Shown here piece after piece: positions 1-7,663 of a DNA stretch of 64,000 nucleotides. Below the pieces are notes generated by a model that worked only from the letters and a program-made list of their open reading frames with translations, was not told the origin of the DNA and did not search any database. The DNA is from Pedobacter sp. Leaf176 (GTDB lineage: Bacteria; Bacteroidota; Bacteroidia; Sphingobacteriales; Sphingobacteriaceae): assembly GCF_001424305.1 (NCBI RefSeq), contig NZ_LMPD01000004.1, positions 186,001-250,000 of the forward strand, written 5' to 3'. How positions within the stretch are numbered: position 1 is the first letter of the stretch; each line of letters opens with the position of its first letter. The translations under genes were made by a program, and so were the position numbers.

Positions 1-619
1 GTTTAATGAATTTCAGAACTCTGACGAAAGCGTCGCGGGTAATGCCACATGCTTTTCTGGTTAATTCAATCTCCAGATCTGATTTTACTGCCCTCAGTTC
101 ACGCATTATTGGTGCCGAACGTTCATAGTGATGTAATGGATATTTGGAGCGTATTTGTTCTATAAAACGGATGTCGCGGTAAGGCACCATGTGTGCATAA
201 CGGTCATTCTCGTTTGTGTTTAAATAAATATGGTCCGCGTAATTTATTATGCTATGCAAAATCGAATCAAAATCTTCCAACCAGTAGATGCTTTCAATAC
301 CTGATGCGGCCTTAGCCTGCTCTTTGGTATATTTATAACCTTCCCAAACTTTAATGTAGTCGTTTGTCTGTCTTAAAAACAGGACTTGTCTGTACAAAGG
401 ATTAGGACAATCAGGATACAAAAGCAAGATTGTTTGTTCCTGATCGATACCAGATAAATAGAATAAGTCAGGATTTTGCTTGAAAATAAAGTTTTGGTCG
501 CCACTTCTCGGGAACTCATCGTTGGACTGAAATATAGCTAATGAGTTCTTCTTTAATCGATTAGTGTATTTTATTCTGTTTGAAGTAAACAAATCATTGT
601 TGATTTTCTGATATTTCAT
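1..619 (-). CDS. Xaa-Pro aminopeptidase, N-terminal part (cut by window start)
   Basis: Reading leftwards from an ATG at 619, the frame stays open for about 206 codons to the window edge. The translation begins MKYQKINND and contains FPRSGDQNFIFKQNPDLFYL and LSGIDQEQTILLLYP. This pattern is typical of the aminopeptidase P N-terminal (AMP_N) domain that precedes the metal-dependent M24 domain. The stretch ERSAPIMRELRAVKSDLEIE, followed by TRKACGITRDAF, is the usual junction into the M24 catalytic domain, which lies outside the window. The family removes N-terminal residues preceding proline. It is transcribed divergently from the ompA-like gene. The family call is secure; catalytic residues cannot be checked here. 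Confidence 0.85.
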   Translation of the reverse strand, partial: MKYQKINNDLFTSNRIKYTNRLKKNSLAIFQSNDEFPRSGDQNFIFKQNPDLFYLSGIDQEQTILLLYPDCPNPLYRQVLFLRQTNDYIKVWEGYKYTKEQAKAASGIESIYWLEDFDSILHSIINYADHIYLNTNENDRYAHMVPYRDIRFIEQIRSKYPLHHYERSAPIMRELRAVKSDLEIELTRKACGITRDAFVRVLKFIK

Positions 620-704
620 TTTAAATATTTTCTTTTAAGACACGACGCCAAAAGTAATAAAATGATTAATGACTGTGAAGTTTGGAACGGAGTTTGTATA
701 AAAG

Positions 705-734
705 TTTGAAAATTTAATATTTTGATTAATTTTG
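705..734 (+). promoter_or_regulatory. Bacteroidota-type promoter of the ompA-like gene
   Basis: A -33 TTTG (705-708) is followed after 18 nt by TAATTTTG (727-734), an exact match to the TAnnTTTG -7 consensus of the Bacteroidota primary sigma factor. Start would be near 740, giving a 5' UTR of about 50 nt. Confidence 0.7.
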
Positions 735-789
735 CAGCTACTGAAAAATTAATTAATTAAATGTTTAACCCTTAAAAAAGAAAAAGATT

Positions 790-2157
790 ATGAATTATTC
801 TACTTTAAAGAAAAGTGTTGCACTTTCTTTAGTGGCATTAACAGGAGTAGCTTCTCTTGCTGTCGCTCAGGAAACTCCTGCAACAACTACTTCTTCAACC
901 AAGGTATTTGGTGGAAGAGGACAGTACAGAACTTGGTCAATTGGCGTTAACGGTGGTGTATTAGCTCCTGTTGTTGCTATTGGCGGTTCTAACGATTTTA
1001 ACTCATGGGATGTTAATTTAGGTTACGGTTTAAATATCCGTAAACAATTAGGTCACTCATTCGCTTTAGAATTAAACGGATTACGCGGTAAAGTTTCTGG
1101 TTCAAATGTTTCTACTAACGGACCAATTGCTCCAGGAAGTGCAACTGCAAGAGAATTCGAAACTCAATTGCAATATGCTGTAGATTTGCGTGGTGTTGTT
1201 AACGTTGGTTCTATTGATTTCTTACGTCGTGAGAACTCTGTAGGTTTCTTCGTTACTGCGGGTGCTGGTTATATGGCTTATGCTCCAAAAGTAACTTATA
1301 CTAACGGTACTGTTGTTGATTGGAAAGGTAAAGCTACAGGCCCTGTAGGTGATCCACATGAAGCAAAAGATTACGTTAAAGGCATGTACATTCCAGTAGG
1401 TGTTGGTGTTAAATTTAAAGTTTCTGAGCGTGTTAACTTCAACTTAGGTTACACTATGAACTTTATTGATGCTGATAACTTTGATGGAGTTTACGCTCAA
1501 GGAACTACTAAAGATAAATTCTCTTACGGTTATGCTGGTTTAGAATTCTCTTTAGGCTCATCTGCTAAACCTAGCTTAGAATGGACTAACCCATTGGCTA
1601 CAATGTATGATGATTTAAAAGATCCTACTTTACGTCAAGAAGTTGAAGCTTTGAAAAACCGTGTATCTGCTGTTGAAAAATCTGTTGAAGATTTGAAAAA
1701 AGATACTGATGGTGATGGTGTTGCTGATCAATTCGACAAATGCCCAGGAACTCCTGCAGGTACTGCTGTTGATGGTTCAGGATGTCCACTTCCAAAAATG
1801 ACTGCTCCAGTTGATTCAGCATCAAATGTAACAGGCTTTGAGAGAATTGGTTTCGATTTCAACTCTTCAGTTTTAAAAACTGAGTCTTACCCTACTTTAG
1901 ATAAATTATCTTCAGTGTTACGTGAAAACGGTGGTAAAGTAACTGTAAACGGTTATGCTTCAAGCGAAGGTACTGCTGCATATAACATGAAGTTATCTAA
2001 AGACAGAGCGAATTCTGTTAAAACATACTTAGTAAACTCTGGCGTTAACGCTAGTCAAGTTGCTACTAAAGGTAATGGTGAAGCTAATCCAGTTGCTTCT
2101 AACGATACTGAAGAAGGTCGTATCCAAAACCGTCGTGTTGAAACTTCTAGAAACTAG
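790..2157 (+). CDS. OmpA-family outer-membrane protein with TSP3 linker
   Basis: The 455-residue protein has a signal peptide (about residues 1-26, ending VAQ) and an N-terminal beta-rich region of about 260 residues resembling an eight-stranded OmpA-like barrel. A short coiled segment with EVEALKNRVSAVEKSVEDLKK follows. Next comes a calcium-binding thrombospondin type-3 motif (DTDGDGVADQFDKCPGTPAG, about 306-325) and a C-terminal OmpA peptidoglycan-binding domain (about 345-455) with GFDFNSSVLK, GYASSEGTAAYN and the final NRRVE. It probably anchors the outer membrane to peptidoglycan. A good promoter and a strong terminator frame it as a single transcription unit, as expected for an abundant porin-like protein. 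Confidence 0.93.
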   Translation: MNYSTLKKSVALSLVALTGVASLAVAQETPATTTSSTKVFGGRGQYRTWSIGVNGGVLAPVVAIGGSNDFNSWDVNLGYGLNIRKQLGHSFALELNGLRGKVSGSNVSTNGPIAPGSATAREFETQLQYAVDLRGVVNVGSIDFLRRENSVGFFVTAGAGYMAYAPKVTYTNGTVVDWKGKATGPVGDPHEAKDYVKGMYIPVGVGVKFKVSERVNFNLGYTMNFIDADNFDGVYAQGTTKDKFSYGYAGLEFSLGSSAKPSLEWTNPLATMYDDLKDPTLRQEVEALKNRVSAVEKSVEDLKKDTDGDGVADQFDKCPGTPAGTAVDGSGCPLPKMTAPVDSASNVTGFERIGFDFNSSVLKTESYPTLDKLSSVLRENGGKVTVNGYASSEGTAAYNMKLSKDRANSVKTYLVNSGVNASQVATKGNGEANPVASNDTEEGRIQNRRVETSRN

Positions 2158-2175
2158 TATTTCAATATAAAATTT

Positions 2176-2209
2176 AAAAAAAGTCCCGATGCAAATCGGG
2201 ACTTTTTTT
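2176..2209 (+). terminator. Rho-independent terminator after the ompA-like gene
   Basis: A perfect 12-bp stem, AAAAGTCCCGAT / ATCGGGACTTTT, closes a GCAA tetraloop and is followed by a T-run. It lies 20 nt after the stop codon. Confidence 0.92.
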
Positions 2210-2255
2210 ATGCCTTTTAGTTTCGCGTGTTATGGTTTTTAGCTAAGTTTGTATC

Positions 2256-2393
2256 ATGTATTTCTTCAGGAAAAAAGATCCGAACAGGCCAAATAACATC
2301 AATTTGAAAATTATGCATTTTATCAATGCATTAGCCATATCTGTTTTTCTTGCCGGCATCATCTATAAGCTGATTCAATGGCTTGCTAAATAA
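2256..2393 (+). CDS. 45-residue single-pass membrane protein (DUF6728-like)
   Basis: A short ATG-initiated frame encodes 45 residues beginning MYFFRKKDPNRPNNINLKIM. A charged N-terminus precedes one hydrophobic helix (about residues 22-42) and an IQWLAK end. The charged head RKKDPNRPN followed by a helix resembles the small Bacteroidota membrane proteins that I recall as DUF6728; that label is from memory and uncertain. It ends 7 nt before the ridA start, so the two are probably co-transcribed. Function is unknown. Confidence 0.6.
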   Translation: MYFFRKKDPNRPNNINLKIMHFINALAISVFLAGIIYKLIQWLAK

Positions 2394-2400
2394 ATATTTT

Positions 2401-2781
2401 ATGAAAAAAATCATTACGACTACAAATGCGCCCGCACCAATTGGGCCATATAGCCAGGCGGTACAAGCAGGTAACTTTTTATTTGTATCTGGTCAGGTTG
2501 CGATAAATCCCGAAAACGGTGCATTAAACATTGATAATATTGAAGAAGAAACACATCAGGTTATGCGTAACCTTAAAGCTGTATTGCTTGAAGCAGGCTT
2601 AACCTTTGATAATGTCGTTAAGTCGACCATATTTTTGAGTGATATGGGTACCTTTGCCCAGGTTAATGAAATTTATGGTCAGTACTTTTCAAGTGATTTC
2701 CCTGCTCGAGAAACCGTTCAGGTGTCTGTGCTTCCCAAAAATGTTAATGTAGAAATTTCTGTGATTGCAATAGTAGGATAG
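2401..2781 (+). CDS. ridA: RidA family reactive intermediate deaminase
   Basis: The 126-residue protein shows the RidA (YjgF/YER057c/UK114) signature: GPYSQAV near the start, VSGQVAINP, HQVMRNLKAVLLEAG, and PARETVQV with the conserved arginine that binds the substrate carboxylate. Family members hydrolyse 2-aminoacrylate and related enamine/imine by-products of PLP enzymes and act as trimers in the cytoplasm. The start is placed at the ATG at 2401 (MKKIITTTNAP), which matches family length. An in-frame TTG at 2383 lies inside the preceding small gene and is less likely. The next gene starts 2 nt after the stop, so they are probably one operon. Confidence 0.95.
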   Translation: MKKIITTTNAPAPIGPYSQAVQAGNFLFVSGQVAINPENGALNIDNIEEETHQVMRNLKAVLLEAGLTFDNVVKSTIFLSDMGTFAQVNEIYGQYFSSDFPARETVQVSVLPKNVNVEISVIAIVG

Positions 2782-2783
2782 TT

Positions 2784-3686
2784 TTGACGGTAAGCAAAAG
2801 CAAGTATTTTTTTGCTGGTATCATTCCGTATATCATTTGGGGTACAATGTCTATCCCATTGAGAAATATAAAATATATTCCGCCTCAGGAGATTTTGTAT
2901 TACCGGATATTCATTTCTATTTTAATGGTATGGACAACTATATTATTGTTCAGACGTAATGCACTAAAAAAGGATTTAGATTATTTCAATACGCTGAATT
3001 CAGCTGCAAAAAGAAAGTTAATCCTATTAACTATTCTATCATCAGTATTAATAACTGGGAATTGGTTTACCTACATCTTCGCGGTTAATAGTGTTAGTTT
3101 GAAGGCGGCCGCTTTCGCTTATATGGTTTGCCCCTTGGTAACAGCACTGTGCGGTTTTATTATATTGAAAGAAGCGCTGACAAAGACTAAAACTGTTGCC
3201 ATTGTAGTAGCGTTCATAAGTGTCGGTTTACTTGCTACTGGTTCATTTTATGAGGTAATATGGGCTGTTATTATTGCATCCTTCTGTGCCCTTTATGTAA
3301 TTGTATTAAAAGTAATTCAAAACATTGATAAATTCAATTTCTTAGGCGTTCAATTAATCCTTTCGGGATTAATTATGCTACCAATGTACTTCATCAAATC
3401 AGAAGCTTTTCCAACAGATATGTTCTTTTGGAATCATATCTTTTTGATAGCAATTGTTTTTACCATAATTCCATTGTTTTTAAATGCTTATGCCTTGCTT
3501 GGCATGTCATCGTCTGCACTTGGAATTTTGATTTATTTAAATCCGATAGTTGCTTTTGCAGTTGCATTTTTCTACTTTAAGGAGAAAATCGATAGTCACC
3601 AGTTATTTGCATACCTGCTTTTACTTTTATCGATTATTATTTTCAATGCGGAATTGCTTAAAAGTGTTGTTTACAAGAAACGGTAA
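2784..3686 (+). CDS. EamA/RarD-type DMT superfamily transporter
   Basis: The 300-residue polytopic protein has about ten hydrophobic segments. Its opening, AGIIPYIIWGTMSIPLRNI then PPQEILYYRIFISILMVW, is characteristic of the RarD branch of the drug/metabolite transporter superfamily (inner-membrane export or uptake of small metabolites). A second EamA half includes LGMSSSALGILIYLNPIVAF and ends with FKEKI. The start codon appears to be TTG at 2784, since the RarD opening lies directly downstream and the preceding stop ends at 2781. Substrate cannot be inferred. Confidence 0.82.
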   Translation: MTVSKSKYFFAGIIPYIIWGTMSIPLRNIKYIPPQEILYYRIFISILMVWTTILLFRRNALKKDLDYFNTLNSAAKRKLILLTILSSVLITGNWFTYIFAVNSVSLKAAAFAYMVCPLVTALCGFIILKEALTKTKTVAIVVAFISVGLLATGSFYEVIWAVIIASFCALYVIVLKVIQNIDKFNFLGVQLILSGLIMLPMYFIKSEAFPTDMFFWNHIFLIAIVFTIIPLFLNAYALLGMSSSALGILIYLNPIVAFAVAFFYFKEKIDSHQLFAYLLLLLSIIIFNAELLKSVVYKKR

Positions 3687-3691
3687 TTACT

Positions 3692-5797
3692 TTGTCTAAT
3701 TCGGTTTTAAATACTCCAATAGAATTTATCAAGGGCGTTGGCCCTAGTCGCGCCGACGTTTTAAAAAAAGATCTGGGTCTTTTCACCTATGAGGATATGC
3801 TTTCGCATTATCCGTTTAGGTACATCGACAGAACTAAGTATTTCAAAATAAATCAAATTAACCCCGATGCCCAACATATTCAACTGATCGGACGTGTTAT
3901 CAGCAAGAAAATAATAGGCGAAAAACGTACCAAAAGAATTGTTGCTGTTTTTAAAGATGAAACAGGCATAATGGAGCTGGTTTGGTTCCAGAGTTTAAAA
4001 TGGGTTGAAGACAATATAACAGTTGGCGTTGCCTATGTTGCTTTCGGTAAACCAACTTTTTTTAACGGAACATTTAGTATTTCTCACCCGGAAATGGAGC
4101 TCTACCAGAATAAACCAGTTGGAAGAGGAAATCTGACCTTACAGCCGGTTTATAATTCTACGGAAAAACTTAAAAAGTTTACGCTGGATTCTAAAGGCAT
4201 CCAACGTTTAATTGCGGGGTTGCTTGACCAGGTAATTCACCAGGTTCCCGAAAACTTGCCGCAGTATATTCTAGATAAATATCAATTGCCTGAAAAAAAA
4301 GCGGCATTGCTGAATATTCATTTTCCCAAAAATCAGAAAGATTTAAGTGCGGCAGAAAGAAGATTGAAATTTGAAGAGTTGTTTTTCATTCAACTTCAGT
4401 TATTGCACAACAAACAGTTAAGGCAGTTAAAATTTAAAGGCGTTAAATTTGAAAAGGTAGGCGAAAAAGTTAACCGCTTTTACAAAGAATTTTTACCTTT
4501 TGAGCTAACCAATGCTCAGAAGCGGGTTGTTAAAGAAATCCGTATCGATACGCAGCGCGGTGTTCAGATGAACCGACTTGTTCAGGGCGACGTAGGCAGC
4601 GGTAAAACTGCAGTTGCACTAATGAGTATGCTTTTAGCTAATGACAACGGCTACCAGGCCTGTATGATGGCTCCCACAGAAATTCTGGCCCGACAGCATT
4701 ACGCTTCAATTACGGATCTGGTTACTGACAGCCTGGTTAAAGTAGCAATTTTAACCGGCAGCACGAAGAAGAAAGACAGAACCGCTTTGCATGAGCAGTT
4801 GGAAAACGGCGCAATCGATATCCTGATTGGCACACATGCATTAATTGAAGATAAGGTCCAGTTTAAAAATCTTGGTTTAGTTGTAATCGATGAGCAGCAC
4901 CGCTTTGGAGTAGAACAAAGGGCTAAATTATGGCGCAAAAATGTAATCCCACCACATATCCTGGTGATGACTGCAACGCCAATTCCCCGAACCCTGGCCA
5001 TGACTTTATATGGAGATTTAGATGTTTCTATAATTGATGAGTTGCCTGCAGGCAGAAAGCCAATTGAAACCAGGCACCTTTTTGAAGGGCAAAGATTACG
5101 GATGTTCGGCTTCATGAAGCAGGAAATTGCCAAAGGCCGGCAAGTTTACATTGTTTACCCGCTAATTAAAGAAAGTGAGAAACTTGATCTACTTCATCTC
5201 GAAGCTGGTGTAGAACAATTGAGTTACCAGTTTCCCCGCCCGGATTATCAGATAAGTATTGTTCATGGACAAATGCCAAATGCCGATAAGCAATTTGAAA
5301 TGCAACAGTTTATCGATGGAAAAAGCCAGATTATGGTTGCAACAACTGTAATCGAGGTTGGGGTAAACGTACCTAATGCATCGGTAATGGTAATAGAAAA
5401 TGCCGAACGGTTTGGTTTATCTCAACTTCACCAGCTAAGAGGACGGGTTGGTCGCGGTTCCGACCACTCGTTTTGCATTTTGATGAGTGGCAATAAATTG
5501 AGTAAAGAAGGTAAAATTCGATTAGATACGATGGTTAGAACGAATAATGGTTTTGAAATATCGGAAATCGATCTGCAACTTCGTGGTCCGGGAGATATTA
5601 CCGGAACACAGCAAAGTGGTGTTCTTGATTTGAAACTCGCCGACTTAGCAAAAGATCAGATTATCCTTTCTGAAGCGCGGAATACGGTTATCGAACTTTT
5701 CGAAGCCGACCCGCAGCTCGAAAAACCAGAACATGCATTACTTAAAATGCATTTGCAAAAACTTGAAAGAGGTATTTCATTTGATAAAATTTCTTAG
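3692..5797 (+). CDS. recG: ATP-dependent DNA helicase RecG
   Basis: The 701-residue protein has the full RecG layout: N-terminal wedge/OB domain (IEFIKGVGPSRADVL, LSHYPFRYIDRT), Walker A GDVGSGKT near residue 299, a DEQH box (VIDEQHRFGVEQR) near 398, motif III MTATPIPRTLA, and a C-terminal helicase half with ATTVIEVGVNVPNAS and QLRGRVGRG. RecG drives branch migration of forks and Holliday junctions and regresses stalled forks. Translation appears to start at TTG (3692), 5 nt after the preceding stop; residues MSNSVLNTPIEFIKGVGP match the usual RecG N-terminus. It probably belongs to the ridA-transporter-recG operon. Confidence 0.97.
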   Translation: MSNSVLNTPIEFIKGVGPSRADVLKKDLGLFTYEDMLSHYPFRYIDRTKYFKINQINPDAQHIQLIGRVISKKIIGEKRTKRIVAVFKDETGIMELVWFQSLKWVEDNITVGVAYVAFGKPTFFNGTFSISHPEMELYQNKPVGRGNLTLQPVYNSTEKLKKFTLDSKGIQRLIAGLLDQVIHQVPENLPQYILDKYQLPEKKAALLNIHFPKNQKDLSAAERRLKFEELFFIQLQLLHNKQLRQLKFKGVKFEKVGEKVNRFYKEFLPFELTNAQKRVVKEIRIDTQRGVQMNRLVQGDVGSGKTAVALMSMLLANDNGYQACMMAPTEILARQHYASITDLVTDSLVKVAILTGSTKKKDRTALHEQLENGAIDILIGTHALIEDKVQFKNLGLVVIDEQHRFGVEQRAKLWRKNVIPPHILVMTATPIPRTLAMTLYGDLDVSIIDELPAGRKPIETRHLFEGQRLRMFGFMKQEIAKGRQVYIVYPLIKESEKLDLLHLEAGVEQLSYQFPRPDYQISIVHGQMPNADKQFEMQQFIDGKSQIMVATTVIEVGVNVPNASVMVIENAERFGLSQLHQLRGRVGRGSDHSFCILMSGNKLSKEGKIRLDTMVRTNNGFEISEIDLQLRGPGDITGTQQSGVLDLKLADLAKDQIILSEARNTVIELFEADPQLEKPEHALLKMHLQKLERGISFDKIS

Positions 5798-5838
5798 TAT
5801 CATTTCTCAGCAGTTTTTATTTACAAGTTTGTATTCGA

Positions 5839-5870
5839 TTGCAATTTTAAATTCTCAAACCTTAGTTTTG
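5839..5870 (+). promoter_or_regulatory. Candidate promoter of the MFS transporter gene
   Basis: TTG (5839-5841), a 21-nt spacer and TAGTTTTG (5863-5870) fit the Bacteroidota promoter. It sits in the 92-nt gap after recG, 19 nt before the start codon. Confidence 0.55.
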
Positions 5871-5889
5871 CAATATCAAATTTAATTCA

Positions 5890-7173
5890 TTGGCAAACTC
5901 CAATCCCAACCCTATTGTGGTAAAACCCGACCCTTTCGCATCCTTGCGATACAGAGAGTTTCGTTCTTTTTTAGGGATGCGCTTCTTCTTTACACTTGCA
6001 TATCAAATGCAAGCTGTCGTAATTGGTTATCATATTTACGATTTAACACATGACCCCTTGAAACTGGGCTTGGTTGGGCTTTGCGAAGCCATTCCTGCCA
6101 TTGGTATTGCTTTGTATGGAGGTTATATTGCCGATAAAAGTGAAAAACGAGGGTTGTTAATTAAGATTTTCTCCGGTGTATGGCTGGCCTCTGTTTTGAT
6201 GTTGATTATTACGAGCAAATACCTCCACCTTAAGGAAGACCTTATCGTGTTGATTATGTACGGGCTGGTTTTTTGTATTGGTTTAGCCCGGGGCTTTTTC
6301 GGACCTGCAACTTTTTCGCTAATGGCGAAGATTGTTCCTAAAGAATTGTATCCAAATTCCAGTACCTGGAATAGCAGCAGCTGGCAACTGGCCACAATTA
6401 TAGGCCCTTTAACGGGCGGCTTGGTGAATTGGCTTTGGGGAATTACTGCCGCCTACAGTGTCATCGTATTGCTGGTGTCCATTTCTCTGATTTGTATTTT
6501 CACATTTAGGAAACATCCATCAACCTACATTCCGAAAGAGAATATTTTCCACAGTTTAAAGGAAGGCATTAATTTCGTTTTTAAAACCAAAATGATGGTT
6601 TGGGCAATGAGCCTGGATTTGTTCTCCGTATTTTTCGGTGGTGCCGTGGCTTTGTTACCTATGTTTGCAAAAGATGTTTTCCACCTGGGCTCTTTTGGAC
6701 TTGGTATGATGCGTGGCGCAGCCTCATCTGGTGCTGTGATAACCATGTTAGCTATGACGCGTTTTTCGCCGATGGGAAAACCATGGAGAAACCTGCTGAT
6801 TGCCGTTACCGGTTTTGGCTTAAGTATTATTTGCTATGGACTGTCTAAAAATTTTTACCTGACTCTATTTTTCTTATTCCTGGAAGGGTCTTTCGATAGT
6901 GTTAGCGTTATTATTCGCCAAACGATTATGCAGTTGCTTACGCCCGATGACATGCGCGGACGGGTTTCTGCAGTGAATAGTATGTTTATCGGCTCTTCAA
7001 ATGAGATTGGCGAATTCGAATCTGGATTATCGGCAAAATTATTAACCTTAGTTCCTGCAGTGGTTTTCGGCGGAAGTATGACTGTCGGAATTGCCTTCAT
7101 CACCTGGTTAAAAACTAAACCGTTAACCAAATTAAGTTTGCAGGACATAAACGAACAGACGAGCAGGGTTTAG
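5890..7173 (+). CDS. MFS transporter (EntS-like, MFS_3 type)
   Basis: The 427-residue protein has about twelve hydrophobic segments and the cytoplasmic loop GGYIADKSEKRG between helices 2 and 3, a variant of the MFS GxxxDRxGRR motif. A second-half loop has DDMRGRVSAVNSMFIGSSNEIGEFESG, typical of the EntS/MFS_3 exporter group. Family members export siderophores, macrolides or other small molecules across the inner membrane. The start is TTG at 5890 (MANSNPNPIVV); the next in-frame ATG lies beyond the first helix region. It has its own candidate promoter. The substrate is not identifiable. Confidence 0.85.
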   Translation: MANSNPNPIVVKPDPFASLRYREFRSFLGMRFFFTLAYQMQAVVIGYHIYDLTHDPLKLGLVGLCEAIPAIGIALYGGYIADKSEKRGLLIKIFSGVWLASVLMLIITSKYLHLKEDLIVLIMYGLVFCIGLARGFFGPATFSLMAKIVPKELYPNSSTWNSSSWQLATIIGPLTGGLVNWLWGITAAYSVIVLLVSISLICIFTFRKHPSTYIPKENIFHSLKEGINFVFKTKMMVWAMSLDLFSVFFGGAVALLPMFAKDVFHLGSFGLGMMRGAASSGAVITMLAMTRFSPMGKPWRNLLIAVTGFGLSIICYGLSKNFYLTLFFLFLEGSFDSVSVIIRQTIMQLLTPDDMRGRVSAVNSMFIGSSNEIGEFESGLSAKLLTLVPAVVFGGSMTVGIAFITWLKTKPLTKLSLQDINEQTSRV

Positions 7174-7203
7174 TTGCAGGATTGTTGTTTTCGGTTGATT
7201 TGT

Positions 7204-7422
7204 TCCCGCAGATCACACAGATTTCGGCGGATTATGAAATTTTACCTATTGAAATTGGAACTTCTCTCTGCGTAAATCACCGCAATCTGCGGGAGATATT
7301 AATAATATACTCGAGCAAATCTGTTCCCGCGGATCACACAGACGTCCGTATATTAAAATTCTAATCAGAATTGGAGTAAGGAAGCTATTTTTTCCGCGTA
7401 GATCACCGTAATCTGCGGTAGA
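7204..7422. repeat. Two tandem extragenic stem-loop repeats, CCCGCAGAT family
   Basis: The gap between the MFS gene and the reverse PLDc_N gene holds four related segments: TTCCCGCAGATCACACAG (about 7203), ATCACCGCAATCTGCGGGAG (about 7276), TTCCCGCGGATCACACAG (about 7324) and ATCACCGTAATCTGCGGTAG (about 7402). Left and right arms are inverted relative to each other, so two successive hairpins form. Similar arms recur at 29435-29518 and 49934-49981. They lie between convergent genes and may also end transcription. Confidence 0.7.
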
Positions 7423-7429
7423 CCTAAAA

Positions 7430-7648
7430 CTAGAACTGCTTATTCTTGCCCCAGATTAAATAAATAATTGACCCTAAAAACGGTGCAAGAATAATGATGA
7501 TAAACCATAATACTTTCACGCTAAAGCTCATTCTGCTATTTCTGGAAATATGATAAAGCGCAATTAATATCAAAACCAGCCATAAGATGGCCGGGATAAT
7601 TATGAAAAGCGCAATCTGGTTGCTGTTAACATTGGTTTGTAATAACAT
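7430..7648 (-). CDS. Small PLDc_N-domain membrane protein
   Basis: The 72-residue protein has two hydrophobic helices (about 11-32 and 45-66) separated by YHISRNSRMSFSVK, and ends APFLGSIIYLIWGKNKQF. The second part matches the PLDc_N (phospholipase D nuclease N-terminal) membrane motif WFIIIILAPFLGSIIYLI found in many small stand-alone Bacteroidota proteins. No catalytic HKD motif is present, so no enzymatic role is implied. It starts 15 nt after the stop of the ABC exporter gene upstream on the same strand and is probably co-transcribed with it. Confidence 0.75.
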   Translation of the reverse strand: MLLQTNVNSNQIALFIIIPAILWLVLILIALYHISRNSRMSFSVKVLWFIIIILAPFLGSIIYLIWGKNKQF

Positions 7649-7663
7649 AAGTTGAATTCTATC

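Noticed and set aside
4699..5133. 144-codon reverse frame inside recG
   Set aside because: It is a shadow of the conserved helicase core on the opposite strand.
7182..7364. 60-codon frame between the MFS gene and the PLDc_N gene
   Set aside because: It is made largely of the palindromic repeat sequence and has no family resemblance.
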